From assembly GCF_022376445.1 (NCBI RefSeq), contig NW_025955120.1:27306-91305 (forward strand): a DNA stretch of 64,000 nucleotides. Reading direction: 5' to 3'. The translations under genes were made by a program, and so were the position numbers. The DNA comes from Fomitopsis serialis (Eukaryota > Basidiomycota > Agaricomycetes > Polyporales > Fomitopsidaceae). The first letter of the stretch is position 1; each line of letters starts with the position of its first letter. Under the pieces are notes generated by a model. That model had not been told where the DNA came from, did not search any database, and worked only from the letters and a program-made list of their open reading frames with translations. Below are positions 11,299-23,170 of this stretch, in pieces.

Positions 11299-14020
11299 TC
11301 AGTAGTCGTCAGTGTAGTGATAGGTTGCAGTGTATGCACCCGCCTCCGGGTCCGCCTCAGCCTCCGCGTTGGCCTCGAGCACGAAGTAAGCCGCGCGCTT
11401 GCGAGCCTGGGACCGCGTGTGGTTGCGGACGGCGAGAACGATGGTGACAACGCAAAGCGAGAGCGAGACGATGAACGTGCCCGCGATGAGCGCGAACAGC
11501 AGCACGCCGTACTCCTCAACAAGGGGCGTGAGGCAGTCGTGCATCGTCTTTGTCGGCTCGCGGTACGAGCGGCGGAACCGCCGCGAGTACTCGTAGTCGT
11601 TGTGGTCATCGTCAGTGCCATACAGGTTGTTGCCGAAGGACGATTGGCTGCCCTTGGGAGTCTCCAATAAGCTGGGGTTCTCTGAGATCGAACCAGAGCC
11701 ATCGCCCGAGGATGAGCCATCCGTCGACGAAGAGATGGAGAAGGGGAGCGCGCCAGAAGAAGAGTCGCCCGTCGACGAGCTGTCGGACTGCGTAGCAGCC
11801 GGATCCGCAGACGAATCGGTAGGAGCTGCAGAGGCGTCGGTAGTGGTCGCAGTTGCATCGGTAGGAGTTGCGGCCGCGTCCGACGAGACGGCGGTGGGTG
11901 CAGTGGCATCTGTAGACGAGTCGGTGGGGGTCGCAGCCGCACTCGCGGACGAGTCAGTGGGGGTTGCGGTTGCACCCGCAGACGCGTCGGTAGTACTTGC
12001 GCTCGCGTCCGTCGAGCTGGCATCCGAGGCGGTGGTGGTGGGCGCAGAAGAATCCGTCGACGAAGCGTCAGTCGTGGCTGCGGGATCGGCAGAAGCCGTT
12101 GACGACGCGTCCGTTGCGGCAGCGGGGTCGGCGGCGACAGTCGCATTCGTGGAAGATGAACCGTCCGCACTCGAAGAAACGGTCGCGTTCGAGGCATCCC
12201 CGGAGCTCGAACCAGCTAGATTCGGGGAGGCAGTGCTGGCCGGCGCTGAGTCGGTCATGACGGCCGACGGCGCGGAGCTCGACCAAGCCGAGGCGAAGAG
12301 CGGCGTGGTTGTGGGCGCAGCACCGTTGCACGCGATGGGCGCACTACCGGAGACAAGGGCAGCGTACGCGGAGGCTGCAGAGGCAGACGCGGAGGAAGCG
12401 GCGACAGAAGCAGCGGCTTGGGCGTACATCGCCCCGCGCACGGACTCGAACTCCTCCTGCGCGGCATCCATGTCAGTTGTGGGCAGAATCTGCATGTACG
12501 GGACAGCATCTGCGGACATGTCGCCATAATTGAAGCTGGAGAGGCGCATCTTCAGTCATGACATTTCGGCCAACGCTGAGCAGCACTCACGAGACGTAGG
12601 CGTTCTTCAGGAAAGCATCACCCAGAATGAGATCGAACTGGTTGTTCACGGGGAAGGTCGAAGGACTATGTGCATGCCATCAGAAGAGATTACAGCGCAG
12701 GAAAGGATTTTGCACTTACCGGAACGTGTTCACGCAGACCTCGGTGTTGTTGATCTCGACGATCGTCGTGAGATCCAAGGGATGGATCGGCACAGACATT
12801 TCGCTTCACGAGACAGTGAGTCCGCATATACAAGGGTCCTGATAGCTATTCACGTACCCGAACTGGAACTCAACATCGGCCGCCTTGTTGCAGGGGACGA
12901 TCCAGAGGCTGCTGTTCGTGTCGTAGTACGAACCATTGATGCCACCGTAAATAGCCTCCACAGCCGCGCCAGGGATGGGCGGGAACGTGAAACCCGTGTC
13001 AAGCACCGCAACGACGGAGCCCTCCGGCGTATCAGGGACCCCGGACGCGTTGAACTGGAAGGGCTTGCCGTTGATGGTCATGCCGCTCAGAATAGTGGAC
13101 CAGCGGGGAGCCGCGCCTGTGCCATTGTTGGGGAAGCGGTAGAGCTTCTGCATGTCCGAGACGGTCTCGAATTCAGGCAGGTATTCGCCAATGGTGAACG
13201 CGCCCTCGGTGGTGTACTGTGGGTCATCCGTACGACCGAGCTGGACGGTGAAGAGGGGCTTGGTCTCGTTCTGCATGAAGAGGTTCGAGAGGAAGGAACG
13301 GCCGAGGGTCGAGTCACTCCCGTAGACCTGAGTAATAGTGCCTTCGACGGTAGAACCCGCATCGAATGCGAGACCAAGGATACCGCGCACGTCATCTTTG
13401 AAGATCGTGCCGAAGTCCGTCGCGTTCGAGATGTTCATGAACGCTGTGAGCGAAGAGTTAGCTTGCAATTTCCTGACATGTAGCCCGCACTCGTACCTTG
13501 GTTGGGCACAATGTTGTCACCCAACTCAACATTAGCGAACTGGATGGTGCCGGTGACATGCCCAATGCCGTATGCTTCCTCAGCCGGGAGGTCCGTCGTG
13601 TTCGTGAACTCGATTTCGCCGGCCTCGAGGTTGACCCACAGATCGGAAGATCCGGTGTCCAACTGGATGAGGAGCTCTGTAGACGAGGTGCGTGAATCTC
13701 AGTAAGAAGGAACGTGAGACAGTCGATCAAAACATACCTTCGCCACCAATCGTCATGTTCGTAGCATACTAGTGATCGGTGAGACGCTGAAATTCGATCA
13801 CTGGCAGAATAATAAAGCGTACCACCGTATCCTGGAAGTTTACAACGCTGTCGTTGTTTGCATCCTGCTGACGGAACGACCCGACCAAGCGAATGGCAGG
13901 GTTGTGGACACCAGTTCCACGGGAGGAGACCTGAGTATCATGACTGACTCGTACAGGGATGTAGAGTGCATTCGTAAGACCGCACAGCGATGCAATAAGG
14001 AGACCGAAGAAGGCGTTCAT
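11299..14020 (-). CDS. Pepsin-like aspartic protease (A1) with Ser/Thr-rich stalk and membrane anchor
   Basis: Seven exons close in frame to 795 aa: 14020-13826, 13768-13738, 13676-13497, 13443-12858, 12803-12720, 12665-12591, 12535-11299. The N-terminus MNAFFGLLIASLCGLTNA is a signal peptide. Catalytic motifs are LDTGSSDLWV (Asp near residue 84) and VLDTGFT (Asp near 284); the fold end LILGDAFLKNAY follows. After about residue 390 comes a ~320-residue Ser/Thr/Ala/Asp stalk of mucin type, then a hydrophobic span (LLFALIAGTFIVSLSLCVV, about 718-745) and a short cytoplasmic tail ending YTDDY. This is a surface-tethered endopeptidase, comparable in layout to yapsins although the anchor here is a transmembrane helix. 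Both catalytic triads are intact. Confidence 0.88.
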
Positions 14021-15054
14021 GACGAAGAATTAGAAAGTGGGGCAAAAGGGGTGGTAGAAGAAACTGAAATGAAAAAAGCAACCAGTACCAAGGGGTGTTC
14101 CCGGAACGTCCTAGAGGCGCAATACCATCGTCTCTGTCCTTATATTGTTTTCCTAGTCCTGGCGGCTGTGTCACACGTCTGATGAGATTGGCCTGAAACT
14201 CGCATGGAGACGGCACAGCTTCCATCGTTGATGGGCCGTCACATTTCCAGTCATACCGGGATTTCGGCCGGGTTATTGGGCTACTCGGTCAGTCGAGTGC
14301 CACAGACAAAACTCTTCTGCAAAACACACAGTATGTAAGTACCTGCGCAGGTAGTTGTAAGTCGTGGTAGCATACTGGTGTACTGTTTGCCCGATATTCC
14401 TGAGAGAACAGTGAGCGATGTTCACGATGTGACCGAGATCCCGGCCCGACATAAGTAGTACAGCCCATCAGTATTCGTAACGAGTTGTAAACGAGCGTGA
14501 CAATCCACTTCTTACTGTTGTGACCGGGCGTTTCGAAGCCGGATGATGGCCGTAGCCAAGCCTCCGCAAGAAAGCTGCCGCCGCCACACCGCCGAGCTCA
14601 TTAGCGCGTTGTCACATTGTTACTCTCGACCTCTCCAGTCCTCCGGATTCTGCAAAGGCCGCATTCGTGCTCTTGCTAGTAGCAAACGACGCTCTCAATC
14701 ATGAGGTGGTGAGTATTCACCCCTCCACATTGGTATGTCACCAATAATTCCGTGGTTTCATTGTCGCTACAGGGTGTTCAGGAACCAGCAATTTGCTGAT
14801 TGCTGCTGCCGCAGTGGCATCTGTCAAATCCCATGGCCAGGCGTCCAACGGCCCACAAGGCGATACAGCGGGAGCTGCATCGCGGCACACTGCACGTTGA
14901 AGGCAGCGTACGTACTGAGTACCGAACGGGTGGTCTCTCCCCCTGATGTGTCTGGATGATGGTGATTCTACACGGTGCGCAGTATCCTCACGCGACCTTG
15001 GGTGCTCGTTGACAAACCTGGTTGAAACCTATACCAGTCTGGCGGTAGGTTCTC
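14021..15054. other. Intergenic, no gene seen
   Basis: Upstream region of the protease gene and beyond; no credible exon chain. Confidence 0.4.
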
Positions 15055-15458
15055 TCAGTCGAGGATGTTCTCAAAAAGCTCGACCGTTGCCCTGTCCGGC
15101 GTTCGATAAAACTCTACAGTAGTAGATGCGCGGTGGGGCCAATAAGGTAAGGCCCCCATGGCTTTCAATATCGTAACAGCTGAGATGAAATCACAGTAGG
15201 GTGCTATTGCAGTCTCATGACGACTTACGCTGATCGTCGGGCAGAAGGTCCAATGCTGCGATTCTTGGCCATGCACCTGCTGCGTCTCGATCTGCAGGGT
15301 GACTGGTCTTGAGCGGCTTTATAGTGCGAGGCCATCCCCAAGCAGTAAGCAACGCCCTGGACGGTCGAGAACCCGGGTCTGGACAGTGGACGATTGTGAA
15401 GCATACCATTTTCAGCCGGGGGTGAGGATGCGTGCGTAAGTGCTTCTGCGAGCTTCAT
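15055..15458 (-). CDS. Possible small two-exon gene, uncertain
   Basis: A GTAAGT...CTCAG intron (about 15226-15182) would join LDLLPDDQ to VTILKAMGALPYWPHR and a frame ending at 15055. Upstream, two overlapping frames are open and I cannot choose the start. No family recognised; it may be part of a longer gene or spurious. Confidence 0.2.
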
Positions 15459-15879
15459 AGAGCCAATTACGTGTGCATCTTCGGGGGTTGTGCGGGGAAG
15501 AGGTGGGGAGGTGATGATGCATGGCGCGTTCCCCAGATCACGTGGGCGCGTTTGATTGGAACGCGTCGTCGGTCCGGAGCATAGCCGTCGTATGTCGCGC
15601 GGCGAAACCGATAATGTCCCGGCCAGGGTCCGCTGCAGGCCCGCCCGCCCGCTCTCTCAGCCCAGAACGCTCGACCCATTTTCCCGATGGACCATCCACT
15701 CTCCCTCTCGCCATCCCCTGCCGGCCTTCCGACTCGCTAGCCTCCCCGGCGCGCTCGCATCATCCTATAAAGCCCCTCTCCGCACCCGACAGTCGGGATC
15801 TTGTCTTCCCCATCCTCCGCAACACTACCCCACACCCCACATAAACCCCTACCTCCCGCGTGAGGCCCTCTTCCTGACC
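15459..15879 (+). promoter_or_regulatory. Upstream region of xylulokinase
   Basis: Pyrimidine-rich leader (CCTCCC, CTCTCC runs from 15690) before the ATG at 15880, with CTATAAAG at about 15766-15773 as the likely TATA element, ~110 bp upstream. Confidence 0.45.
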
Positions 15880-17710
15880 ATGGAGACCTCACCCCTCTTC
15901 CTCGGCCTCGACCTCTCCACCCAAGGTCTCAAGGCCGTACTGATCACGGAGGACAGCGATGTCGTACATGAATCATCTGTCAACTTCGACCGCGACCTCC
16001 CCAACTACGCGACCACGAACGGTGCCATCCGCGGTCCTGGCCCTGGCGAAGTCACCTCTCCCGTATGCATGTGGCTCGAGGCCTTCGACCTCCTCATGGA
16101 GCGGATGAAGGCCGCGAACGTCAACTTTGGGCGGATTCTGAGCATCTCTGGCGACGGACAGGTTCGATGGATCCCCATCGTCTCTCATCGTGATGCTCAT
16201 ACAGCCTTTCCAGCAACACGGATCCGTGTACTGGTCTGATGACGCCGAGCGTATGCTCGCGACGCTCGACCCAGAATGCCCGCTGGAGCAGTTGTCTCCT
16301 GGCGCGTTCTCGCTCCCCAACGCGCCCATCTGGCAGGACTCCTCCACAACTCGCGAGTGCCGCGAACTGGAAGCAGCCGTCGGCGGTGCACAGGCGCTCG
16401 CGGACCTGACCGGAAGCCGTGCCTACGAGCGGTTCACTGGCACACAAATCGCCAAGGTCAGTCACACGACGCGAGTTTGGCATTCCGAATTGACCATGGG
16501 CCCACATCCTAGCTTCGTCGCACGAACCCCGTAGCGTATGAGGCAACGGCGCGGATTTCTTTGGTGTCTTCGTTCATGCCTTCGCTCTTCTTGGGGTCAA
16601 TCGCTCCCATCGAGGTGTCAGATGCGAGTGGAATGAACCTGATGGATGTACTCACCTGCAAGTGGGACGATACTCTGTTGGACGCGTGCGGAGGCCCGGA
16701 GCTGCGGGAAAAGATCGGGCCAGAGCCCGCTCCGGGTGGTACCGTGCTGGGCACGATCAGTCCATGGTGGGTGGGGCGTTGGGGCTTTAACCCCGGTAAG
16801 TTCTCAGCGCCGTGTGCAAGCGTGGTTCTGACGGATCCCTTTACTCCTTGTAGCCTGCTGCATCGCGCCGTTCACAGGTGATAACCCAGCCACCGTCGTC
16901 GCACTCTCCACTCCCGGAGATGCCATCCTTTCCCTCGGGACCTCCACTACTCTCCTACTCTCCATCCCTCCCTCCGACTCCGCGCCCAAGCGCTTCACGA
17001 CCTCACACCTCCTTTCTCACCCTACCACGATCGATGCGCACATCGCTATGCTCTGCTACAAGAACGGCGCGCTCGCACGTGAACAGGTCCGGGACGCCTA
17101 CGCCGACGGGCACTGGACACAGTTCAATGCGCTCGTCGAGCAGACGCCGGCTGGCAACGCTGGCTACATGGGCTTCTACTTCCCGCTCCCCGAGATCATC
17201 CCCCCAAGCGTCCACGGATCCTTCTTCTTCCGTACCAACCCCTCCGTCTCGCCGTCAGACGCGCGCATGATCACTGACGCAGAGATGCCGCGCACCGCAC
17301 ACCCCCGGGCGATCCTCGAGTCGCAGTTCCTTTCCATCCGCTCACGCATCGCTGCGATCCTACCACCGGACGCCGCCCCACTGCAGCGGCTCGTGCTGAG
17401 CGGCGGGTCCTCCGCGAACGCGGTGATCCGCCAGCTCGCCGCGGACGTGTTCGGCATGCGCGTCTTCGTCGCGGGCAAGGAGGGCGCGGCGGAGGGCGGC
17501 GCGCAGCTCGCGCGGTACGCGTGGTGGCGCGCGCAGAACGGCGGCGAGGGCACGTTCGAGGAGATGCGCGCGTCGGACGTCGTGGGCGAGCGCATGAAGT
17601 GCGTCGCGGAGCCCAAGGAGACGAACGTCGCGCTGTACGCGGGGCTGGTGGACGCATACCGCGTGTGCGAGGACCGTGTGGTGGATATGCGTAACTTGAA
17701 GACTGCGTAG
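15880..17710 (+). CDS. XKS1: D-xylulokinase (FGGY family)
   Basis: Phosphorylates D-xylulose with ATP to D-xylulose 5-phosphate, feeding pentoses into the pentose phosphate pathway in the cytosol. Four exons close in frame to 554 aa: 15880-16161, 16214-16456, 16513-16795, 16854-17710. Motifs: [13 protein letters not shown] (N-terminal phosphate-binding lobe), [12 protein letters not shown] assembled across intron 1 (this fixes the acceptor at 16213, not 16203), [46 protein letters not shown] (second ATPase lobe) and [16 protein letters not shown] near the end. Length matches eukaryotic xylulokinases. The symbol is the yeast orthologue's name. Intact. Confidence 0.9.
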
Positions 17711-17859
17711 ATGGGATACCCGGATGGACGAAACTGAAGCAAGATATAGATCGGTAGACGTGCAGTGAGGTATCTACGATATTGTATATTATTCTTGGGT
17801 CTGCCAGGCCGATTAATTTCGGACATCGTTCATACCACGTGACCGCGATATGGTAGTCG

Positions 17860-18279
17860 TCATCCAGAACAGCGGCCAATTCGTCTTTCGGGTTGAAATC
17901 CGTGGTCAACGTTCAACCATGCCTCTCCGTGGTAAGGTCTCCAAGATCCATCGTTATGTCGGTACCAACCCAGGTCCCTGAGAGGCATAGATTCCCTGAG
18001 ACGACGTCTCTGTTTAGCGGGCATTACGTCGTCGGACAAGATGACGCCCGGGGGATGGGCTCTGTCTCGATAGTCGACATACAGAGCAAAAACGTAGTGG
18101 AGCTCGTCGTCGGCCCAGCAGGCGAAGACAAGAGGGAAGCCCGCGTTGCACGCGACCCACCACTGCGCTGCGTCGATGTAGGCATGCTCGTTTACGACAG
18201 GTTCCTTGACAAGGTTGTGTTTCTGGGATATCTCGACTGCGTCCTCGAAGTAGAGGGGCCATCCGAACACCCAAGTCAT
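17860..18279 (-). CDS. Family 1 copy B, short form without acidic tail
   Basis: ATG at 18279 reading MTWVFGWPLYFEDAVEI; 139 aa. Belongs to the DYRDRAHPP subtype with copies A and M. It keeps the CWADDELHYVFALYVDYRD block and the PLRDLGWYRHNDGSW block, but ends at PERRIGRCSG without the acidic exon or the conserved terminal peptide. Either a short natural form or a truncated gene. The conserved upstream element lies 168 bp before the ATG. Immediately downstream (convergent) is xylulokinase. Function unknown. Confidence 0.6.
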   Translation of the reverse strand: MTWVFGWPLYFEDAVEISQKHNLVKEPVVNEHAYIDAAQWWVACNAGFPLVFACWADDELHYVFALYVDYRDRAHPPGVILSDDVMPAKQRRRLRESMPLRDLGWYRHNDGSWRPYHGEAWLNVDHGFQPERRIGRCSG

Positions 18280-18446
18280 TTCGAAGGTGAATCGCGACGG
18301 AGTACGTGCGGGTAGGCGTGTAAAGGGAGGTGTGATTAAATGGTACCCTAGATGCAACCGTTTTGAAGAGGGTGGGGAGGTTTGGGGATACCCGTACGGT
18401 ACGCCAGTGGCAACTCCCACTGATGCGCGCGGCCGGCTACACGAGT

Positions 18447-18484
18447 GTGGCCTCCGGCATGTGATCGCGACACACCGCCCAGCC
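18447..18484 (-). promoter_or_regulatory. Family 1 upstream element, copy B
   Basis: Reads on the + strand GTGGCCTCCGGCATGTGATC then GCGACACACCGCCC; matches the element found before the solo family 1 copies. The ATTGG end is not conserved here. Confidence 0.6.
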
Positions 18485-18562
18485 TGAGCCTATCAGAGTA
18501 TAAGTATGCTGCTTTCGAGGAGTGATCGCCTCAAGGTCTCGCCAGGCTTGCAAACAGCGATG

Positions 18563-18874
18563 TCACGACATAAGATGAACGGATTCAAGTTTGAATTGAG
18601 ACAGACAAGTGGGCAAGGAAGAATGCGATGTCGATGGCGATGGGGGCTTGATACAGGAGAGGGTGCCGGATTCAAAATACAAATGATACAGCTCAGGGAG
18701 GCTGTCGACCCAACAGGAGAGTATAGGGATCACGCCGACTTGAGCTGCGACCCATTGCTGGGCTGCTTCGATGTACCGATATTCTGGCGCATTCGGGTCC
18801 TTGACGAGATGGTGCTGTTTCGCGATTTCGATCGCATCGTCGTCATAAAGGGGCCAGCCGAGCACCCAGGTCAT
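18563..18874 (-). pseudogene. Family 1 copy C, internally deleted
   Basis: ATG at 18874, MTWVLGWPLYDDDAIEIAKQ..., near-identical to copy G through CWVDSLPEL (to about 18691). From there the sequence jumps to a stretch that resembles the 3' untranslated region of sister copies (compare 18600-18690 with 24470-24550). A deletion from mid exon 1 to the 3' UTR has therefore removed the rest of exon 1, the acidic exon and the terminal exon. The frame runs on to 18563 with unrelated residues. The upstream element at 19011 is intact, so a short transcript is possible. Confidence 0.7.
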
Positions 18875-19010
18875 GTCAATTATAAACACGCAAGCAGAGC
18901 GCAGAGATTGAAAGAGGAGGACAGAGGTAACCCTCGGATCAGTGTAAGTATGCGGGTTGCAACCGGTGAGCTTGAACAATGAAGACGACACGGTTTGGAC
19001 ACGATCAAAT

Positions 19011-19054
19011 GTGGCTTCGGTCATGTGATCGTGACATGATCGCCCGGCCAATGA
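19011..19054 (-). promoter_or_regulatory. Family 1 upstream element, copy C
   Basis: GTGGCTTCGGTCATGTGATC, GTGACATGATCGCCCGGCC, AATG on the + strand; 137 bp before the ATG at 18874. Confidence 0.65.
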
Positions 19055-19407
19055 CATACGAACGGAGATGGACGTCGGACGTCCAGAGTATGGAGGCCTG
19101 AAGGCGTCCAACGCGATACAAAGTTGGCTCGTAACAACGCCAGGTCAAAATACTCACTTCGCGCCCGCTCACACAGAAGTCCAGCGTGACTGTTGGCCAG
19201 CCTGAGAAAGGTCTCCGCCATCATAACGGCAGAGCCACGAGACAGGTTGAACGTAATGAAGTTGGGGCAATCATGCATATAAAGTACAATGCAACATCGA
19301 TGGCAATGACAGGATGATACAGGAGTCACGGAGGTAGTAGATCAACGATACAGAGTTTAGACAGTACGACGACAGGCGGAGATGGGGTGAACTGCGTTGT
19401 GTCAAGG

Positions 19408-20146
19408 CTACGGCTCGGTAATGGTGCAACGGGCATCTGCGTGCAACATCAGCCAACAGCGTCATTTCCCATCAAGTGTGGCACACTCACCAAAATCCGT
19501 TGGCAATGACTGAACCGCTTCAGAGGGGCTGAAGCCCTCTGGGAGTAGGTCCGACTTCGAGACCGCACCGTCGGTCACCGTTTCATTATCGCTCTCAGCC
19601 GTGTCTTCGTCAACGCTGGCGATGTTCATCGAGGCAACTTCGTTATCACCTCCTTCGCCGCTATCTTCATCGCCATCGGTGTCGCTACCCTCGTCACTTT
19701 CTTCGTCACTGTCATCGACATCCTCGTAAACCGTCTCCTCTGCATTGACAACATCAGTCGCGTCGAAGAAACATAAGGGTAGGGTTAATAAGCTCACCAT
19801 AGAGTTCGCAAGATGGGTCGTCGTGCTGGTACCAACCAAGATCCCTCAGCGGCATCGCCCGCTTGAGACGGCGATACTGCTTTCTGGAGATCGTATCCTC
19901 GTGGACGAGTTCTATCGGGGGATATCGATTGTTCCCGTAGTCGATATATGCAGCGTACACGACCTCTGGCATGTTGTCGACCCAGCAACAGAGGACAGGG
20001 ACGCCACCAATGTGGTCCGCGACCCACAGCCTGGCTGCTTGAACGCGTTGAGCATCGTTCGCGTTTGGGTTTTTGACGAGATTGTGCTCCTTTGCGATCT
20101 TGATGGCGTCATCGTCGTAGAGAGGCCAGCCGAAGACCCAAGTCAT
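19408..20146 (-). CDS. Family 1 copy D (paired), intact, 208 aa
   Basis: Three exons close in frame: 20146-19798, 19739-19491, 19436-19408. Exon 1 encodes the compact domain (MTWVFGWPLYDDDAIKI; CWVDNMPEVVYAAYIDYG; RAMPLRDLGWYQHDD). Exon 2 encodes a strongly acidic tail (DVDDSDEESDEGSDTDGDED...) with a conserved SDNETVTDGAVSK segment. Exon 3 gives the short end DARCTITEP. No signal peptide or membrane span, so cytosolic or nuclear. Divergent from the family 2 gene at 20631 (484 bp between ATGs), the same pairing as G with 28573 and J with 45942. No known domain recognised; YxDYGDNRYPP is superficially Tudor-like but I do not claim homology. Confidence 0.75.
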
Positions 20147-20630
20147 GTTGAACGAAGAGGATGATGCGAGTTGATTCGAGAGTGAAAGAGCAACGATGCC
20201 TATAAATGTCTCGGAGAAACGGGAACGATGGTGTGGCTTCGGCGCTTAATAACGGAATCTACCGTGGCTTGATGTTCATAATGCCATTGTCTGCCATATC
20301 GGTCATAGCAACCGATCGGCGATCGTGTGGCACCGTGGTAGGCGACGCCCGTTATGGATGTGGCTGACCACAAGGATGTGGTTCTTGGAGCCACAGTGTG
20401 GTTAATCCTTAATCGGGTCGCATGGGCGACGCAACCTAGGCGACGACCACAATGGTCCCACCGTGACATGTCCAATGAAGGAAGTTGTCGTTGCCACTGT
20501 GACCACACGATTCATCGGGTCATTGGCCACGCGCTAGGCCATGCATTGCAGTCGTATAAAAGGGCCAGCGATACCCATCGAACTTCGTATCATCTCCTCC
20601 GCATAGTACCTCCACCGCTACGTCCCCGCG
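20147..20630. promoter_or_regulatory. Shared divergent promoter, unit 1
   Basis: 484 bp between copy D and the family 2 gene. Holds GTGGCTTCGGCGCT at 20233-20246 (87 bp from the copy D ATG, the same spacing as in unit 3), CTGCCATATCGG near 20289 (also in unit 2), GTGGCAC boxes, and a TATA box toward family 2. Confidence 0.6.
20555..20561 (+). promoter_or_regulatory. TATA box of family 2 gene, unit 1
   Basis: TATAAAAGGG, about 76 bp before the ATG; all three family 2 genes have TATAAA(A)GGG at 68-87 bp. Confidence 0.6.
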
Positions 20631-22324
20631 ATGGCGTTCAGGCTGTTCATACGAAAGACTCTCGCCGTCATACAAGCTTTTGCTGGGAATCCTGGTAACT
20701 TCTTGGGCCGGACCCTTGAATGGCCGTGGTACGGGTTTTGGACGCAAGCGTTCTACGGCGTCGTGGATCCTCGAAAAGTCAATGTCGGGCCTCAATCCGA
20801 GGTTGTCAAGCAGCAACATACGAATGACGGCGGTGTCGCGCTGAAGAAGAGGGTTCCTGACTTCGTTCTCCATTACGTCACGGGAGTCCCTCTGTACCAC
20901 GACATCCGCTCTCTACTGCAAGTGACGAACCTCGAGGAGCTGCTACAATTCTACCAGGGCAGTTACACCGTCACTAACTCTATTGTCCTCGCGATTTGCG
21001 AAATCAAGGCTCTACCGGACCCGTACAAAATACCAGCGGGTGAACGCTTCCAGCACACGCTGGACAGACGGGTGTCGGGCAACCAGACTGAGGCGCAATC
21101 GGGCGCGCGGCATCAGGTTTCTCTACACCTCTCTGCCCACAGAGATCTTGACGAGGTTGTGGCCATTGCAATTTTTGGACCCTTCTTTTCGTGGAGAATC
21201 TTCGCTCGGGATGAAGCGAGTGACATATCTAGCAATGTTGACTCAACGTACAAGGATTCCGGGCCGGCCGATGATGACAGTTTTGACGAGCACGATGCGA
21301 CGTTAGTAAGCTTCCTTTGTTATCGAGCAGCGAGTGATGTCAGATGCTCTGGTCACAGCGCAGCATCTCTGTCCATGCGTCATGAGATCTCCAATGCTTC
21401 CAGGTCAGCAGCAGGTCCAGTGTGAGTATTTTCCACGTCTCTCCTCTCAGGACGACACTGAGCACTGTACCAGAAACGAACGACCCAAGCGCAATCGACG
21501 GCCAGTGTATGATTTTCTCTCGCTCTCATATTGCCGTCCTGCTCATAGGTCCTTAGGAAGAGATATGGACAGCATCGGGCACCGACACAGACACAGGAAA
21601 TACCGAAGACTGAGGAAGGCAAGGAAGAGGAGGAGAATTCGTGAGTCATCTGACCGCTGGTACCCCTCATTTAATTGATAACAGAGTTCTATTAGTACCT
21701 ATCAGAAACTGAAAGGGAAGGCCAAAGCTTTTGCCAGGACTGTGTCGAAGCCGAGGCCGAAGCCGGAGGCCAGAGGCCACGGCAAGGTCTCAGGTCAGAA
21801 GGACAAGGGGAAGGGTAAGGACACTGGCAAGAGCCAGGCAAAACGTCAGCCTGCACTACAGGCGCTCCTACTGGCGTTGCCACCGCTAATGCATTCGGAG
21901 GAGTGAGTTACATCCCTTTCGTATTGATGGTAGGGAGAATACTGAGCTACCACGCGAACGTAGTGAACGTGACGAAGTCGTAGCAACTGGTGGACCAAAT
22001 ACCGACAATTCGGATGCCACGACGAGTGGTGCGGAACAGGAGGCTGCATCGACATCCGCGGACGCCTCTCGCGTCGCCGGACCATCCGGACGGCAGAACG
22101 TCGACTCTGATAATGAAGAGGAGGAAGATGCGCCCGTTCCTCCAGATGAGTACGTCACTATCCACACCATGAATTGGCCAGTCTTCTGATAGCCACCTGT
22201 GTCTAGACACGAGTGGTCGCAGTTTTACCATTGGGATCATCCCGATGGCATCGAGGAACGATCCAGGATGCTGGATGCCATCCAGCGACAGAACCCTGAC
22301 ATCACGTTCCGCTTCCCGACCTAA
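20631..22324 (+). CDS. Family 2 gene, unit 1: putative PD-(D/E)XK-type nuclease with basic tail
   Basis: Exon 1 (ATG 20631) encodes ~225 aa: FAGNPGNFLGRTLEWPWYG, then KKRVPDFVLHY (Asp77) and VLAICEIKALPDP (Glu124, Lys126), then a helix with Gln (GARHQVSLHLSAHRDL) and a final strand (VAIAIFGPFFSWRIF). D...ExK followed by this helix is the core pattern of the PD-(D/E)XK superfamily; the assignment is by motif only. Later exons hold ERPKRNRRPV, a Lys-rich block near 21698-21904 (QKLKGKAKAF...), a Ser/Ala/acidic exon (21959 to about 22150, EQEAASTSADAS) and the conserved end exon (22208-22324: HEWSQFYHW...RMLDAIQRQNPDITF). Exon frames join correctly where I checked. Probably nuclear, given the basic tracts. 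Divergent partner: copy D. Confidence 0.65.
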
Positions 22325-22720
22325 TAGTCTCTACGTGTAACCTGAAGAACGTATACCAAGTCTCAATTCCCCTCTTACTCATGCCCTCTGCTCTACTCTG
22401 CCCCTGACCCTCGCGACTCTGAGCCACAATGTCTGTACTTGTTCCGAGATGTAATGTAGATCGTCCCTGTATCCCGACCCAATATAGTGTTTGCGATGTT
22501 TCATGTGTCGTGACTAGTAAAATGCATCGCTCGTTCCAGTCTAAGTACAATCTGAGGCCAATGGCCTCGAGAATAACCGGAGTTGAGACCGTACGTACAG
22601 CCGTGACACCACCTACCACAGAGCAACACTGCTTAGTTGCGCGGCGCGTTTTTGTTGCAAGGAGCAAGGACCAACAAGGTCACAGTGCATCTCAGAAGAG
22701 ACGCTTGCTCAAGTTCTATC
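22325..22720 (+). other. 3' region of family 2 gene
   Basis: Shares strings such as TGTTCCGAGATGTAA with the same position after the unit 2 gene (30484-30640), showing the duplication extends past the stop codon. Confidence 0.5.
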
Positions 22721-23170
22721 CGACGAGGAACGCCTACGTAAGACCACTACTACTAACACAAATCGTAAGATACACGACAGCAAGCGTCCACCCGGGGTCA
22801 CTCCCAGGCTCACAGCACACGTACAGCTCAAGACATGCATGGCACAAGAAAGTACGAAAGTACGAAGGCACGACAGCGAACAGTGTCTCTCGTCACAAGC
22901 AGAACAACAACCACACGGACTCCCCTTTTGTCATCGCCCTCGTCCCCGTCCAGCAAAAGTCCGCAGATGGTGGCACACTACACGCGTCCGCACTGAGTTC
23001 AAGGGCGCGCACGTCTAGGGGAGCGTCCATCCGCCAGCGCCCAGCACAGCTCGCGCTCGGCCGGGCGCGAACAGGGACCTACCGTCCCGAAGGCAGCCCG
23101 CCAGTCCTACGGAGGGTCCGCCCGCCCGCCTCCTCAACTCAAAGCCCAAAGCCCCGAGCCCCGCAGGCAG

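Noticed and set aside
11600..12529. 309-codon frame antisense to the protease stalk
   Set aside because: Low-complexity mirror of the Ser/Thr/Ala/Asp repeat on the real coding strand.
12530..13483. 317-codon frame antisense to the protease catalytic exons
   Set aside because: Crosses three introns of the real gene and has no motif; a shadow of a well-supported gene.
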